This document shows, in pieces, positions 1 to 7,039 of a stretch of 9,094 nt of DNA. Every line of letters begins with the position of its first letter. Within the stretch, counting starts at the first letter, position 1. Position numbers and translations under genes: made by a program. The notes under the pieces are model-generated. The model did not search any database and was not told where the DNA came from. It was given only the letters and a program-made list of their open reading frames with translations. This stretch comes from Prolixibacteraceae bacterium (GTDB lineage Bacteria > Bacteroidota > Bacteroidia > Bacteroidales > Prolixibacteraceae): the NCBI GenBank assembly GCA_016931875.1, contig JAFGDX010000320.1:1-9094 (forward strand). The letters run 5' to 3'.

Positions 1-2
1 CC

Positions 3-983
3 GCCCACGAGTTTAACGGCCAGGGAATTGTGGCCAGTTTTTTCCCTGAAACGCATATCAAACGCTGGAAATATTACCGGAAACTACGCAATGTCATCGG
101 GTTTTCAATTCGCACCGACCGCTACGGAAAAACCAGTATTTTAAACCGTCCGCCGGAGATCAACCTTTTTGCCATACATGCAACAATCCAAAATCCGGAG
201 ATGGAAACAACGGAAGTAATCGATAGTTTTATTGCCTGGAAATACGATTCGGTATTGATTCCCTATCTCAGGCCGGTTTTTGAAATGGCTCCCGAAATTA
301 TTTTATCGTCGTTTTATACGCTGGGGTTAAACACTACCAACCATTCCCGGCTCGATTTTAACTACCGCTCCATTTATACCCGCCATGTTTCAGGCCGCTG
401 GCTTGCGAACCCTGAAGTGCATATTGCACACGGGGTAAACCAAACTTTTCATTACTGGAAGGATGTAGTGAACCACCTCGCCCCTGCAGGTCATAAACGT
501 GCCGAAGGAAACAACCTGAACGAAATTCCTGAAGTAATTGAAAACAACTGGATTCAGCCCGAAGAACTGATGGATACCACCTATTTAAACTATATTCTTA
601 CTGAAAAAAATCATGGGGTTGAACTTGCTGAACAAGCCATGTTTTACCTGAAACAAGCCAAACCCTATTTTTCAAACGCCGCAGGTTTTAATCAGCTGTA
701 CCACACATTCAACCGTACCCTGTTATCGGCTAAACTCAGAAAAGCCTATGCACAGGTGTATTATGCCAACCGCATCCGGAACCGGGGTGAAGAATTTCAA
801 ACTGAAAAATTAAATCTGCTGATTGACACCGGTTGCAAGGAGTTGGAATCTCTTTCCGGAGAAATAAAAAAATACCGCAGAAAAGGGCCGGTAGGACAAT
901 ATAACTGGGAAGAAGATGCAGAAATTGGAATAAAGCTGGTTCAGGAAATAAAAAAAACTACCTATCTGCTTCCCAAATATTAA
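3..983 (+). CDS. C-terminal part of a large conserved protein, possibly carbohydrate-active (5' end outside window)
   Basis: The reading frame is open to the left edge. Nine codons precede the GTG at 30 and encode A-H-E-F-N-G-Q-G-I, which joins smoothly to what follows, so that GTG is probably internal and the gene is 5'-truncated here. The visible 326 residues are rich in aromatic and polar residues. Conserved-looking blocks are FNGQG (about 4-8), RTDRYG (about 37-42), HVSGRWL (about 128-134) and HGVNQTFHYWKD (about 143-154). I see no membrane segment and no C-terminal sorting domain. From memory these blocks resemble a family of long Bacteroidota and Planctomycetota proteins found with polysaccharide-degradation genes. 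I cannot name the family, and a glycoside hydrolase role is inference only. The last third, with many K/E/R residues, looks helical. It ends at TAA 981-983, followed about 170 nt later by a strong hairpin terminator. Confidence 0.6.
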   Translation, partial: AHEFNGQGIVASFFPETHIKRWKYYRKLRNVIGFSIRTDRYGKTSILNRPPEINLFAIHATIQNPEMETTEVIDSFIAWKYDSVLIPYLRPVFEMAPEIILSSFYTLGLNTTNHSRLDFNYRSIYTRHVSGRWLANPEVHIAHGVNQTFHYWKDVVNHLAPAGHKRAEGNNLNEIPEVIENNWIQPEELMDTTYLNYILTEKNHGVELAEQAMFYLKQAKPYFSNAAGFNQLYHTFNRTLLSAKLRKAYAQVYYANRIRNRGEEFQTEKLNLLIDTGCKELESLSGEIKKYRRKGPVGQYNWEEDAEIGIKLVQEIKKTTYLLPKY

Positions 984-1151
984 CAACGCTGAAAATTTTC
1001 CAACTTTGTTGTTTTCCTTATTTCAGTTGGCAGGGTTCTGTTGCAGAAAGACATTTTAATGCAATTGAAACCGATTTTGATGTCAGTTTTCACGGAAAAC
1101 AAATGCCTGATTTTGGCACACCAGTAAAAAAAACAAAAGCGTGTAATTTTG
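984..1151. other. Intergenic stretch with a short coding-like frame, possible gene remnant
   Basis: No complete gene was found between the end of the left-edge gene and the terminator hairpin. One + strand frame (codon phase of TGG at 1028-1030) stays open from at least 989 through the hairpin to TAA at 1220-1222. Between about 1028 and 1128 it reads like ordinary protein: W-Q-G-S-V-A-E-R-H-F-N, then E-T-D-F-D-V-S-F-H-G-K-Q. It has no good start codon and runs through the terminator, so it could be a decayed gene fragment or chance. No clear promoter or tRNA is visible. Confidence 0.25.
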
Positions 1152-1186
1152 AAAACCCACCAGCTTTTAGAGAACTGGTGGGTTTT
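1152..1186. terminator. Strong bidirectional intrinsic terminator between convergent genes
   Basis: A perfect 12-bp inverted repeat: aaaacccaccag (1152-1163) pairs with ctggtgggtttt (1175-1186) across an 11-nt loop. The GC-rich core is flanked by A residues on the left and a T run to 1187 on the right, so it can act as a Rho-independent terminator on either strand. It lies about 170 nt after the + strand gene ending at 983 and 45 nt after the stop of the - strand lipoprotein gene, which fits a shared terminator for the convergent pair. Confidence 0.85.
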
Positions 1187-1231
1187 TGTTCATCGCATCG
1201 AACTGTTTTCGAGTATATTCAATAAGTATTT

Positions 1232-2524
1232 TCACACATTCTGTTTAATTGTCACCCTGATCACCTGTGGAGCCTCCGGCCACGAAAATCCATCATTTAC
1301 ATCCTTCAACGTTTGTACAGTTCCGTCTTCTTCGGCATCAACCGGACCTTTGGCTCCGGGATACTCATTCACCTCAGTGCCGGCATCATACAATTCAATA
1401 AAATGGGTAATATCTTTTCCTGCCTTTCCATTTGAGAGCTTAATTCCTTTATCGCCGGTTGAAAAAAATACATCATTTGATGCTCCCAGCATTGTGGCTA
1501 TACTCAGCGACTGCCCAACCTCTCCTTTAATAGTAAACACATACTTTTGTCCCGGGAAAATAGGTCCGTTCTCAGCACTTCCTGCCGGCATTGCTTCAAA
1601 TCCGGTTTCATACCCTGCCGCCATTAACGATTGGTATAATGGTTCCGGATTGCCGGTTTCTGCCAGTATTTCAAGACCTGAATTGTAATCGGCCATCCCT
1701 TTGGTAAAAAGAGGTTTGTCTTTTTTGTTGTGTAATACCCAAAGAACGGGAGCTATGGGTGAAACATAACCGCTGTGCATATCGAGATAACTGGCTAATA
1801 ACTCAGGATTACCACTTTCAGCCACCTCCTCAAGCCCGTTTCCGTAATCCATTTCACCTTCCGTAAAAAGCGGGGTTTGATTTGCATAATGCACAACCCA
1901 TACAACAGGCGAGATGGGTGTTTTACTTCCTTCCAGATTATCAACGGTTACAGTAAACCTGTTGTTTCCATCGTAATTCAAAGTTACTTTAAGGTTGGTT
2001 TCAACACTTCCGTAATTAAAACCATCTCCCACCGCCAACATTTGCATAACCATGCCATCTGTAACATTTGCCCCATTGTGTGGATTATCCGCACCCGGTT
2101 CCTGATTTACTTCTGTTCCTGCATCCCACAACTGAACCATTGATGTTATGTCACCGGTTACAGGGTTGTCACCGTTATACAGGCTGATTCCCATGTCACC
2201 AAAGGCAAAAAAACCATCATTCGACCAGCCATACATTGTTCCGAAAGACAACCTGTGTTGTGGTCCCGCATGAAAAGAAAACTGATACGATTCACCCGGC
2301 AGCGCCGGCCCCGGAGAAGTTTTTCCTTCCGGAACAGGCTGAACACCCGATTCAAAATAATCATACGGAATGGAAACATTTTCCACGGTAACGGTATACA
2401 TACCACTTAATTCTGCCCCTTTTAAAACAGGTTCCTGCATATCATCTGTCAGATCGTCCTTTGTGCACTGCGCAAACAATATTGCCGCCAGTGTTAAACC
2501 CATTAATAAACGTACTACTTTCAT
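1232..2524 (-). CDS. Surface lipoprotein with spondin-type modules
   Basis: This encodes a 430-residue secreted lipoprotein. I chose the ATG at 2524 over one 11 codons upstream because the signal peptide starts there: M-K-V-V-R, a hydrophobic stretch, then F-A-Q-C with Cys20 as the lipidated residue. Gln before the Cys is unusual. The following T-K-D-D resembles the acidic export tag of Bacteroidota surface lipoproteins, so display on the cell surface is inferred. Two spondin_N-like second halves are present: LSFGTMYGWSND (92-103) with LWDAGTEVN (132-140), and LSIATMLGASND (340-351) with YDAGTEVN (379-386). Between them lie two tandem 53-residue first-half modules (204-256 and 257-309), each with a P-x-x-W-V-x-H core and P-L-F-T-x-G. 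Eukaryotic F-spondin domains are extracellular, C2-like and bind calcium; the bacterial role is unknown. The gene stands alone, with a hairpin terminator 45 nt past its TGA. Confidence 0.85.
   Translation of the reverse strand: MKVVRLLMGLTLAAILFAQCTKDDLTDDMQEPVLKGAELSGMYTVTVENVSIPYDYFESGVQPVPEGKTSPGPALPGESYQFSFHAGPQHRLSFGTMYGWSNDGFFAFGDMGISLYNGDNPVTGDITSMVQLWDAGTEVNQEPGADNPHNGANVTDGMVMQMLAVGDGFNYGSVETNLKVTLNYDGNNRFTVTVDNLEGSKTPISPVVWVVHYANQTPLFTEGEMDYGNGLEEVAESGNPELLASYLDMHSGYVSPIAPVLWVLHNKKDKPLFTKGMADYNSGLEILAETGNPEPLYQSLMAAGYETGFEAMPAGSAENGPIFPGQKYVFTIKGEVGQSLSIATMLGASNDVFFSTGDKGIKLSNGKAGKDITHFIELYDAGTEVNEYPGAKGPVDAEEDGTVQTLKDVNDGFSWPEAPQVIRVTIKQNV
1598..1915 (-). repeat. Tandem 53-residue protein repeat inside the spondin lipoprotein
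   Basis: Two adjacent 159-nt units (1757-1915, then 1598-1756, read on the - strand) encode homologous 53-residue segments with no residues between them. About 24 of the first 50 aligned residues are identical, including the P-V-x-W-V-x-H, P-L-F-T, D-Y, G-L-E, A-E and G-N-P-E positions. The DNA is clearly diverged, so this is an old module duplication and not a recent slippage event. Confidence 0.8.
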
Positions 2525-2701
2525 AACTATCTTTTTTATGTGAATAAACTCTCCCAAAGTTCTCTGAAAAGTATCACGGAAAAGTCACACAAATGTCATC
2601 TTTTTATAAAATTTTACTCATAACCATTTGACTTACAGCAACAAAATATCATTTTTACGGTGTTTTTTGACAATTGGATTTTATCTTTCTACTTTTGCGC
2701 C
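2525..2701. other. Divergent intergenic region between the spondin lipoprotein gene and mnmA
   Basis: This AT-rich region of 177 nt separates two outward-facing genes. The mnmA promoter sits at its right end. For the lipoprotein gene on the - strand I found only a weak candidate, a TACTTTTC box near 2568-2575, with a TTTG upstream at a spacing of about 16 nt instead of the usual 19-21. I do not call it as a promoter. No hairpin or riboswitch-like structure was recognised. Confidence 0.5.
2666..2697 (+). promoter_or_regulatory. Bacteroidota-type promoter for mnmA
   Basis: A -33 box TTTG (2666-2669) is followed by a 20-nt spacer and a perfect TAnnTTTG -7 box, TACTTTTG (2690-2697). This matches the primary sigma-factor promoter known from Bacteroides and Flavobacterium (TTTG, 19-21 nt, TAnnTTTG). 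The mnmA ATG begins at 2702, only 4 nt after the -7 box. Transcription should therefore start at or next to the start codon, giving a leaderless or nearly leaderless mRNA. Confidence 0.75.
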
Positions 2702-3880
2702 ATGAAACGTGTAGTAGTAGGATTATCGGGCGGAGTTGACTCGAGTGTTGCGGCCTACCTGCTAAAAGAGCAGGGCTACGATGTGGTGGCTCTATTTATG
2801 GTAAACTGGCACGAACGTGTGGGGGCACTCACCAGTGCATGCACCTGGGAAGAAGATGCCATGATTGCCAAAATGGTGGCTAAAAAACTCGACATCCCAT
2901 TTCATATTGTCGACCTCAGCAAAGAGTATAAAAAACGGGTAGTCGACTACATGTTTGCCGAGTACCAGGCAGGCCGCACACCCAACCCGGATGTGCTTTG
3001 CAACCGCGAAATTAAGTTTGATACTTTTATGGAAGAAGCCCTGAAATTTGATGCCGATTTTGTGGCTACCGGGCATTATTGCCGCAAAACTGAAATGGAA
3101 GTGAATGGTGAAGTCATCCACCAGCTGCTGGCCGGCAAAGATCCCAACAAAGATCAAAGTTATTTTTTGTGTCAGCTAAACCAGCAGCAGCTGTCAAAAG
3201 CGATGTTCCCGATTGGCCATTTGCTCAAACCCGAGGTGCGAAAAATTGCCAAAGAACAAAACCTGCCCACCGCCCAGCGAAAAGACTCGCAGGGCATTTG
3301 TTTTGTGGGAAAGGTGGATTTGCCCACATTTCTTCAGCAACAACTGAAGCCCAAAACCGGAAATATTATTGAAGTTCCGGCAAAATTTATGGAAAAGAAA
3401 AAACAGCTTGAAACGCTGGAAGAAAATTACCGGAAACTTTGTTTTGCCTATCCGTACAAACCCTGGAACGGTGAAGTAATTGGCGAACACCAGGGAGCAC
3501 ATTTCTACACCATCGGGCAGCGAAAAGGATTAAATATTGGCGGGCACAAAGAACCGCTTTTTGTGATTGGAACCGATGTAAAACGAAACATTATTTACGT
3601 GGGCGAGGGTCAAAATCATCCCGGGCTGTTTCGCCCCGGCTTATTTGTTGAAGCCGGCAACATGCACTGGATTCGCCCCGATTTACAGATGAAACCAGGC
3701 GATAAACACGAATTCGACATTCGCATCCGATACCGGCAACCGCTTGAAAAAGGAACCATACACATGAAAGAGGAAGGTGCCTATTTTATTTTTCACAATG
3801 AACAGCGCGGAATTACTTCAGGACAGTTTGCTGCATGGTATCTGGGCGACGAACTTATTGGCTCGGGAATCATTTATTAA
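2702..3880 (+). CDS. mnmA: tRNA-specific 2-thiouridylase MnmA
   Basis: MnmA is a cytoplasmic enzyme that uses ATP and relayed persulfide sulfur to make 2-thiouridine at wobble position U34 of the Lys, Glu and Gln tRNAs. The start is ATG 2702 (392 residues). An in-frame start 14 codons upstream lies inside the promoter and is rejected. Visible motifs are the PP-loop SGGVDSS (9-15), TPNPDVLCN with the first catalytic cysteine C100, ATGHY (about 124-128), and DSQGICFVG with the second catalytic cysteine C200, followed by GEHQG (261-265) and the YTIGQRKGL block. The C-terminal beta-barrel region ends with ITSGQFAAWY. It is longer than the E. coli protein (368 residues), mainly through a charged insertion of about 30 residues at roughly 224-257, between T-G-N-I-I and G-E-H-Q-G. 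It has its own promoter; yicC follows after 67 nt without an obvious terminator, so some read-through is possible. Confidence 0.96.
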   Translation: MKRVVVGLSGGVDSSVAAYLLKEQGYDVVALFMVNWHERVGALTSACTWEEDAMIAKMVAKKLDIPFHIVDLSKEYKKRVVDYMFAEYQAGRTPNPDVLCNREIKFDTFMEEALKFDADFVATGHYCRKTEMEVNGEVIHQLLAGKDPNKDQSYFLCQLNQQQLSKAMFPIGHLLKPEVRKIAKEQNLPTAQRKDSQGICFVGKVDLPTFLQQQLKPKTGNIIEVPAKFMEKKKQLETLEENYRKLCFAYPYKPWNGEVIGEHQGAHFYTIGQRKGLNIGGHKEPLFVIGTDVKRNIIYVGEGQNHPGLFRPGLFVEAGNMHWIRPDLQMKPGDKHEFDIRIRYRQPLEKGTIHMKEEGAYFIFHNEQRGITSGQFAAWYLGDELIGSGIIY

Positions 3881-3947
3881 AAGAAAACGTTTGCATCACA
3901 CTCCCAACTTCCGACTTTATATTAATTTAGCACAAAAATAGTCCGTT

Positions 3948-4823
3948 ATGATAAAATCTATGACCGGCTTTGGAAAAGCCGAATTCGAAGTAAACAATAA
4001 AAAAATTACCATCGAAATTAAATCGCTGAACAGCAAACAAATTGATATTAATACACGCACACCCGCACTTTACCGAGAAAAAGACATTATCATCCGTAAA
4101 GCGCTCTCCGAGAAACTGGTTCGCGGAAAGGTTGATTTTAATATTTATGTGGAAAATCTGGGCGAAGAGTCAAACTCAAAAATCAACGAACCCATTTTAA
4201 AAGCGTATTTTAATCATTTAAAACAAATCAGTACCGATTTAAATTTGCCCACCGACCAGGGCACACTCCACGCAGTAATGCGTTTACCCGATGTGGTAAA
4301 AACCGAATATGAAACCCTGGACGAAAAAGAATGGGAATTTATTCTTGAAAATATTTATAAGGCGCTCGACGAAATAGAGAAATTCAGAATCCAGGAAGGA
4401 GCCGCGCTGCATACCGATATTGCAGGAAATATTATCAACATCCGGAATTTGCTGACCCAGATTGAACCATTTGAACAACAACGGGTTGAAACTATAAAAA
4501 CACGTTTGACGGAAAGTTTGGAAAGTTTAAAAATGAACAACAGTGTAGATGAAAACCGTTTTGAACAGGAACTTATTTTTTATCTTGAAAAGTTGGACAT
4601 TAATGAAGAAAAAGTGAGGTTGGCCAATCATTGCAGTTATTTTATGGAAACTCTTGATGAAGAGTTGAGTACCGGGAAAAAACTCGGATTTATTTCGCAG
4701 GAACTTGGCCGCGAAATAAACACCATCGGTTCAAAAGCCAACGAAAAAAACATTCAACGCATTGTGGTTCAGATGAAAGATCATCTGGAAAGAGTAAAAG
4801 AACAATTACTAAATGTTTTATAA
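3948..4823 (+). CDS. YicC/YloC family endoribonuclease
   Basis: This 291-residue protein matches the usual YicC length. It opens with the hallmark M-I-K-S-M-T-G-F-G and then [10 protein letters not shown], the start of the YicC N-terminal domain. The C-terminal domain (formerly DUF1732) is marked by [21 protein letters not shown], then [18 protein letters not shown] and N-T-I-G-S-K-A; the family's conserved acidic and histidine residues appear kept. Known members are endoribonucleases acting on RNA in the cytoplasm, in E. coli linked to turnover of small RNA; the target here is unknown. A weak -7-like box, TAATTTAG (3923-3930), lies 17 nt before the ATG, but I see no -33 box at the right spacing. 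gmk starts 8 nt after the stop, so the two are probably co-transcribed, an arrangement common in Bacteroidota. Confidence 0.93.
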   Translation: MIKSMTGFGKAEFEVNNKKITIEIKSLNSKQIDINTRTPALYREKDIIIRKALSEKLVRGKVDFNIYVENLGEESNSKINEPILKAYFNHLKQISTDLNLPTDQGTLHAVMRLPDVVKTEYETLDEKEWEFILENIYKALDEIEKFRIQEGAALHTDIAGNIINIRNLLTQIEPFEQQRVETIKTRLTESLESLKMNNSVDENRFEQELIFYLEKLDINEEKVRLANHCSYFMETLDEELSTGKKLGFISQELGREINTIGSKANEKNIQRIVVQMKDHLERVKEQLLNVL

Positions 4824-4831
4824 ATTCAGCA

Positions 4832-5416
4832 ATGGAAAATAACATTCAACCAAAAGGAAAACTGATTATATTTTCGGCACCGTCGGGAGCTGGAAAAACT
4901 ACCATTGTACAACATCTGCTAACCAAAAATCTAAATCTGGAATTCTCCATTTCGGCAACCAACCGCGAAAAACGCGAAACTGAAACGCACGGAAAAGATT
5001 ACTATTTTCTTTCGGATGCCGAGTTCAGCGACAAAGTAAAAAACAACGAATTTCTGGAGTGGGAAGAAGTTTACCAGGGCACCAGTTACGGAACACTAAA
5101 AAGCGAAGTTGAACGTATTCTCAACCAGGGGAAAAATGTAATTTTTGATGTTGATGTGGTGGGCGGACTTAACATCAAACATTTTTACGGCAACCAGGCA
5201 TTGGCCATTTTTGTAAAAGCACCTTCAGTTGAAGAGCTGAAAAAACGGCTGACAGACCGCTCAACTGAATCGGACGAAAAAATAAAAACCCGGATTGCCA
5301 AAGCAAAATACGAACTCGGGTTTGCCGACCAGTTTGATGTGGTTCTGTTAAACGAAAACCTGGAACAAGCTTTATCAGAAGCGGAAAAACTGATACGGAA
5401 TTTTTTGGAAAACTGA
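4832..5416 (+). CDS. gmk: Guanylate kinase
   Basis: Gmk phosphorylates GMP (and dGMP) to GDP with ATP in purine nucleotide metabolism in the cytoplasm. The 194-residue length is typical. The P-loop is [10 protein letters not shown] (15-24). The GMP-binding region follows as [11 protein letters not shown], then G-K-D-Y-Y-F-L. Next come [13 protein letters not shown] and the [10 protein letters not shown] strand, where most members have I-D-V-Q-G; the Q to V change is a small deviation. The lid region [17 protein letters not shown] is normal. The ATG lies 8 nt after the yicC-family stop and nadD starts 28 nt after this gene, so these three form a likely operon. No strong ribosome binding site is present, as is usual in this phylum. 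Confidence 0.96.
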   Translation: MENNIQPKGKLIIFSAPSGAGKTTIVQHLLTKNLNLEFSISATNREKRETETHGKDYYFLSDAEFSDKVKNNEFLEWEEVYQGTSYGTLKSEVERILNQGKNVIFDVDVVGGLNIKHFYGNQALAIFVKAPSVEELKKRLTDRSTESDEKIKTRIAKAKYELGFADQFDVVLLNENLEQALSEAEKLIRNFLEN

Positions 5417-5444
5417 TGCCGTAATTCAGAAAAATCAGACCAAC

Positions 5445-6065
5445 ATGGGCAACCTTGTAACCGACATACTTGCGCCAAAAACCAACCTCAAATTAAAGGT
5501 AGGATTGTATTTCGGAACATACAACCCCATACACATTGGCCATTTGGCCATTGCCAACTACATGGTTGCCTTTACCGAAATCGACCAGTTGTGGTTTGTG
5601 GTTTCCCCCCACAACCCGCACAAAAAAAGGACAAACCTGCTGGATGATTACCAGCGTCTGGAAATGGTGCATCGTGCGGTTGACGGCGATGAACGGTTCA
5701 GGGTATCAAACATCGAATTTAACCTCCCAAAACCAAGTTACACCATTGATACCCTTGCCTACCTGAAAGACAAACACCCGGATTATAATTTTAAAATTCT
5801 GATGGGTTCCGATAATCTGGAAAACTTTCATAAATGGAAAAACTACGAAACCATTGTTGAAAACTACGGGGTAATTGTTTATCCGCGGCCGGGATTCGAC
5901 AAAACAGAATACAAACCGCACCCCAACATCACCCTCGCCAATGCTCCGCTGATGGACATTTCATCCACTTTTATCCGAAAAGCTATTCATGATGGAAAAG
6001 ACGTGCGTCATTTTCTGCCACCCAATACCCGCGAATATCTGGAAGAGATGAATTTTTACAAATAA
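5445..6065 (+). CDS. nadD: Nicotinate-nucleotide adenylyltransferase NadD
   Basis: NadD transfers AMP from ATP to nicotinate mononucleotide to make deamido-NAD, the penultimate step of NAD synthesis. The nucleotidyltransferase motif is G-T-Y-N-P-I-H-I-G-H (24-33), with H30-x-x-H33 as the catalytic pair. Further markers are S-P-H-N-P-H-K, L-P-K-P-S-Y-T-I-D-T-L, the L-M-G-S-D-N segment and the C-terminal I-S-S-T-F-I-R (172-178). Length is 206 residues. The first 18 residues, up to K-V-G-L-Y-F-G, extend beyond where most relatives begin. No later ATG, GTG or TTG precedes the conserved strand, so the ATG at 5445 is the best start. It is the last gene of the probable yicC-gmk-nadD operon and converges with the ChaN-like gene across 11 nt, with no hairpin visible between them. 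Confidence 0.95.
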   Translation: MGNLVTDILAPKTNLKLKVGLYFGTYNPIHIGHLAIANYMVAFTEIDQLWFVVSPHNPHKKRTNLLDDYQRLEMVHRAVDGDERFRVSNIEFNLPKPSYTIDTLAYLKDKHPDYNFKILMGSDNLENFHKWKNYETIVENYGVIVYPRPGFDKTEYKPHPNITLANAPLMDISSTFIRKAIHDGKDVRHFLPPNTREYLEEMNFYK

Positions 6066-6076
6066 ATCAAAATGGA

Positions 6077-6943
6077 TTACCTGGTTTTTGTCATATCCTC
6101 ATCCACACAAATGGTATAATCAGCTTTCCCGGTATTTTCGTCCGTAAGTTCGGTGTTGTCAGCCTGCGAAACAGAATGGATGGTTACAATTTGAAGATTT
6201 GGGTTGGCTTGTTTCAGGTACCAGTAAATACTTTCAAAATTCTCGGAATGGTAGGCCCCGTGAAAATGAATCAGCAGTTTTCCGGGTTGCCAGTTTTTTA
6301 AAATGGAATGTGCCATTGTAGCATCTTTTATGGCCTGCGCTTTAGGAAAATTGGGAGTAACATGGCTGCCCATTCCTTCCATTTCCAACAAACTTTTGTA
6401 ACAATTTAGTTCCGGGTTGTAAGCAATGGGGAGTGGTGGTAAAAATGCTTTTGCCTCATCGGCGAGTTCTTCAAGCCCTTCAAAACCTTTCGAATTTACC
6501 AGAGATGCATAACGTCGCGGAACATTGGATGCCACAAACGGCACATTGTTGTTCCGTGCAAATTCAACCAGCGGCTTATAATCGGTGGTGTAATTGGGCC
6601 ACAGTTTGGCCTCGTCTTCAAACCTGCTTTGCGAAATAAGCCCGTTTGTGTATTCCGTTAAAATTAACTGGTCATCTGTTTCAAACATTTCGGCCGCCAA
6701 AATCAAATTCTCTTTTTTCACTTCATATAAATCTTTGGTAACTTCCAGTTCCAGCCAGTGCGAAATCGGGCTGTTGTGCAGCTCGCCAAACAGAACAACA
6801 TCGGCATTTTGTATCTCTTTCAGCATTTTCCCGTATTTCTCGGGGTTTCCTTTTTTGTCGAAAAGAACATACGCCGGTTTATCGGCTTTAAAAGCTGAAA
6901 AAAGAAACACGGAAATAAAAAACAAAATCTGAAGTTTGTTCAT
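6077..6943 (-). CDS. ChaN-like secreted protein (putative haem-binding family)
   Basis: This 288-residue protein belongs by its motifs to the ChaN/haem-binding uptake family: V-V-L-F-G-E-L-H-N-S-P (49-59, with E54 and H56), A-A-E-M-F-E-T-D, A-I-K-D-A-T-M-A-H and H-F-H-G-A-Y-H-S (226-233). A ChaN from Campylobacter has been described as an iron-regulated, haem-binding lipoprotein. The N-terminus (K3 followed by a hydrophobic run to about residue 18) is a Sec signal peptide without a lipobox cysteine. A soluble periplasmic or exported protein is therefore more likely than a lipoprotein. A role in haem or iron handling is family-based inference, as I see no iron-transport neighbours or recognisable Fur box. 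It is transcribed alone, convergent with nadD and divergent from the methyltransferase gene across 96 nt. Confidence 0.88.
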   Translation of the reverse strand: MNKLQILFFISVFLFSAFKADKPAYVLFDKKGNPEKYGKMLKEIQNADVVLFGELHNSPISHWLELEVTKDLYEVKKENLILAAEMFETDDQLILTEYTNGLISQSRFEDEAKLWPNYTTDYKPLVEFARNNNVPFVASNVPRRYASLVNSKGFEGLEELADEAKAFLPPLPIAYNPELNCYKSLLEMEGMGSHVTPNFPKAQAIKDATMAHSILKNWQPGKLLIHFHGAYHSENFESIYWYLKQANPNLQIVTIHSVSQADNTELTDENTGKADYTICVDEDMTKTR

Positions 6944-6999
6944 TTTTATATCTTTAAAATAAAGTTTACAACAAAGAAAGACAATTTCAGTTTAGATAC

Positions 7000-7013
7000 A
7001 GGGTTAATACCCT
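7000..7013. promoter_or_regulatory. Inverted repeat in the divergent ChaN-like/methyltransferase spacer, possible operator
   Basis: AGGGT-TAAT-ACCCT is a perfect 5-bp inverted repeat around a 4-nt centre, in the 96-nt region between two divergent genes. It is followed directly by TTTG (TACCCTTTG at 7008-7016). That is one base longer than the TAnnTTTG -7 consensus, so the repeat may overlap a promoter for the + strand genes. It could be an operator, a small 5'-leader hairpin, or chance. GGAG at 7021-7024 is a possible ribosome binding site 15 nt before the ATG, which is rather far. Confidence 0.3.
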
Positions 7014-7039
7014 TTGAAAAGGAGTAATAAATTTAGTTT

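Noticed and set aside
1149..1688. 179-residue open frame on the + strand
   Set aside because: It is antisense to the spondin lipoprotein gene, starts inside the terminator hairpin, and its Ser/Pro-rich low-complexity product looks like a shadow frame.
2525..2557. Upstream ATG for the spondin lipoprotein, adding 11 residues
   Set aside because: It would put a polar segment before a complete lipoprotein signal peptide that starts at the ATG at 2524.
2568..2593. Possible - strand promoter for the spondin lipoprotein gene (TTTG and TACTTTTC)
   Set aside because: The -7 box misses the final G and the spacer is about 16 nt, outside the 19-21 nt expected for the phylum.
2660..2701. Upstream in-frame start for MnmA adding 14 residues
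   Set aside because: These codons lie within the promoter boxes, and MnmA proteins begin directly before the V-V-V-G-L-S-G-G strand.
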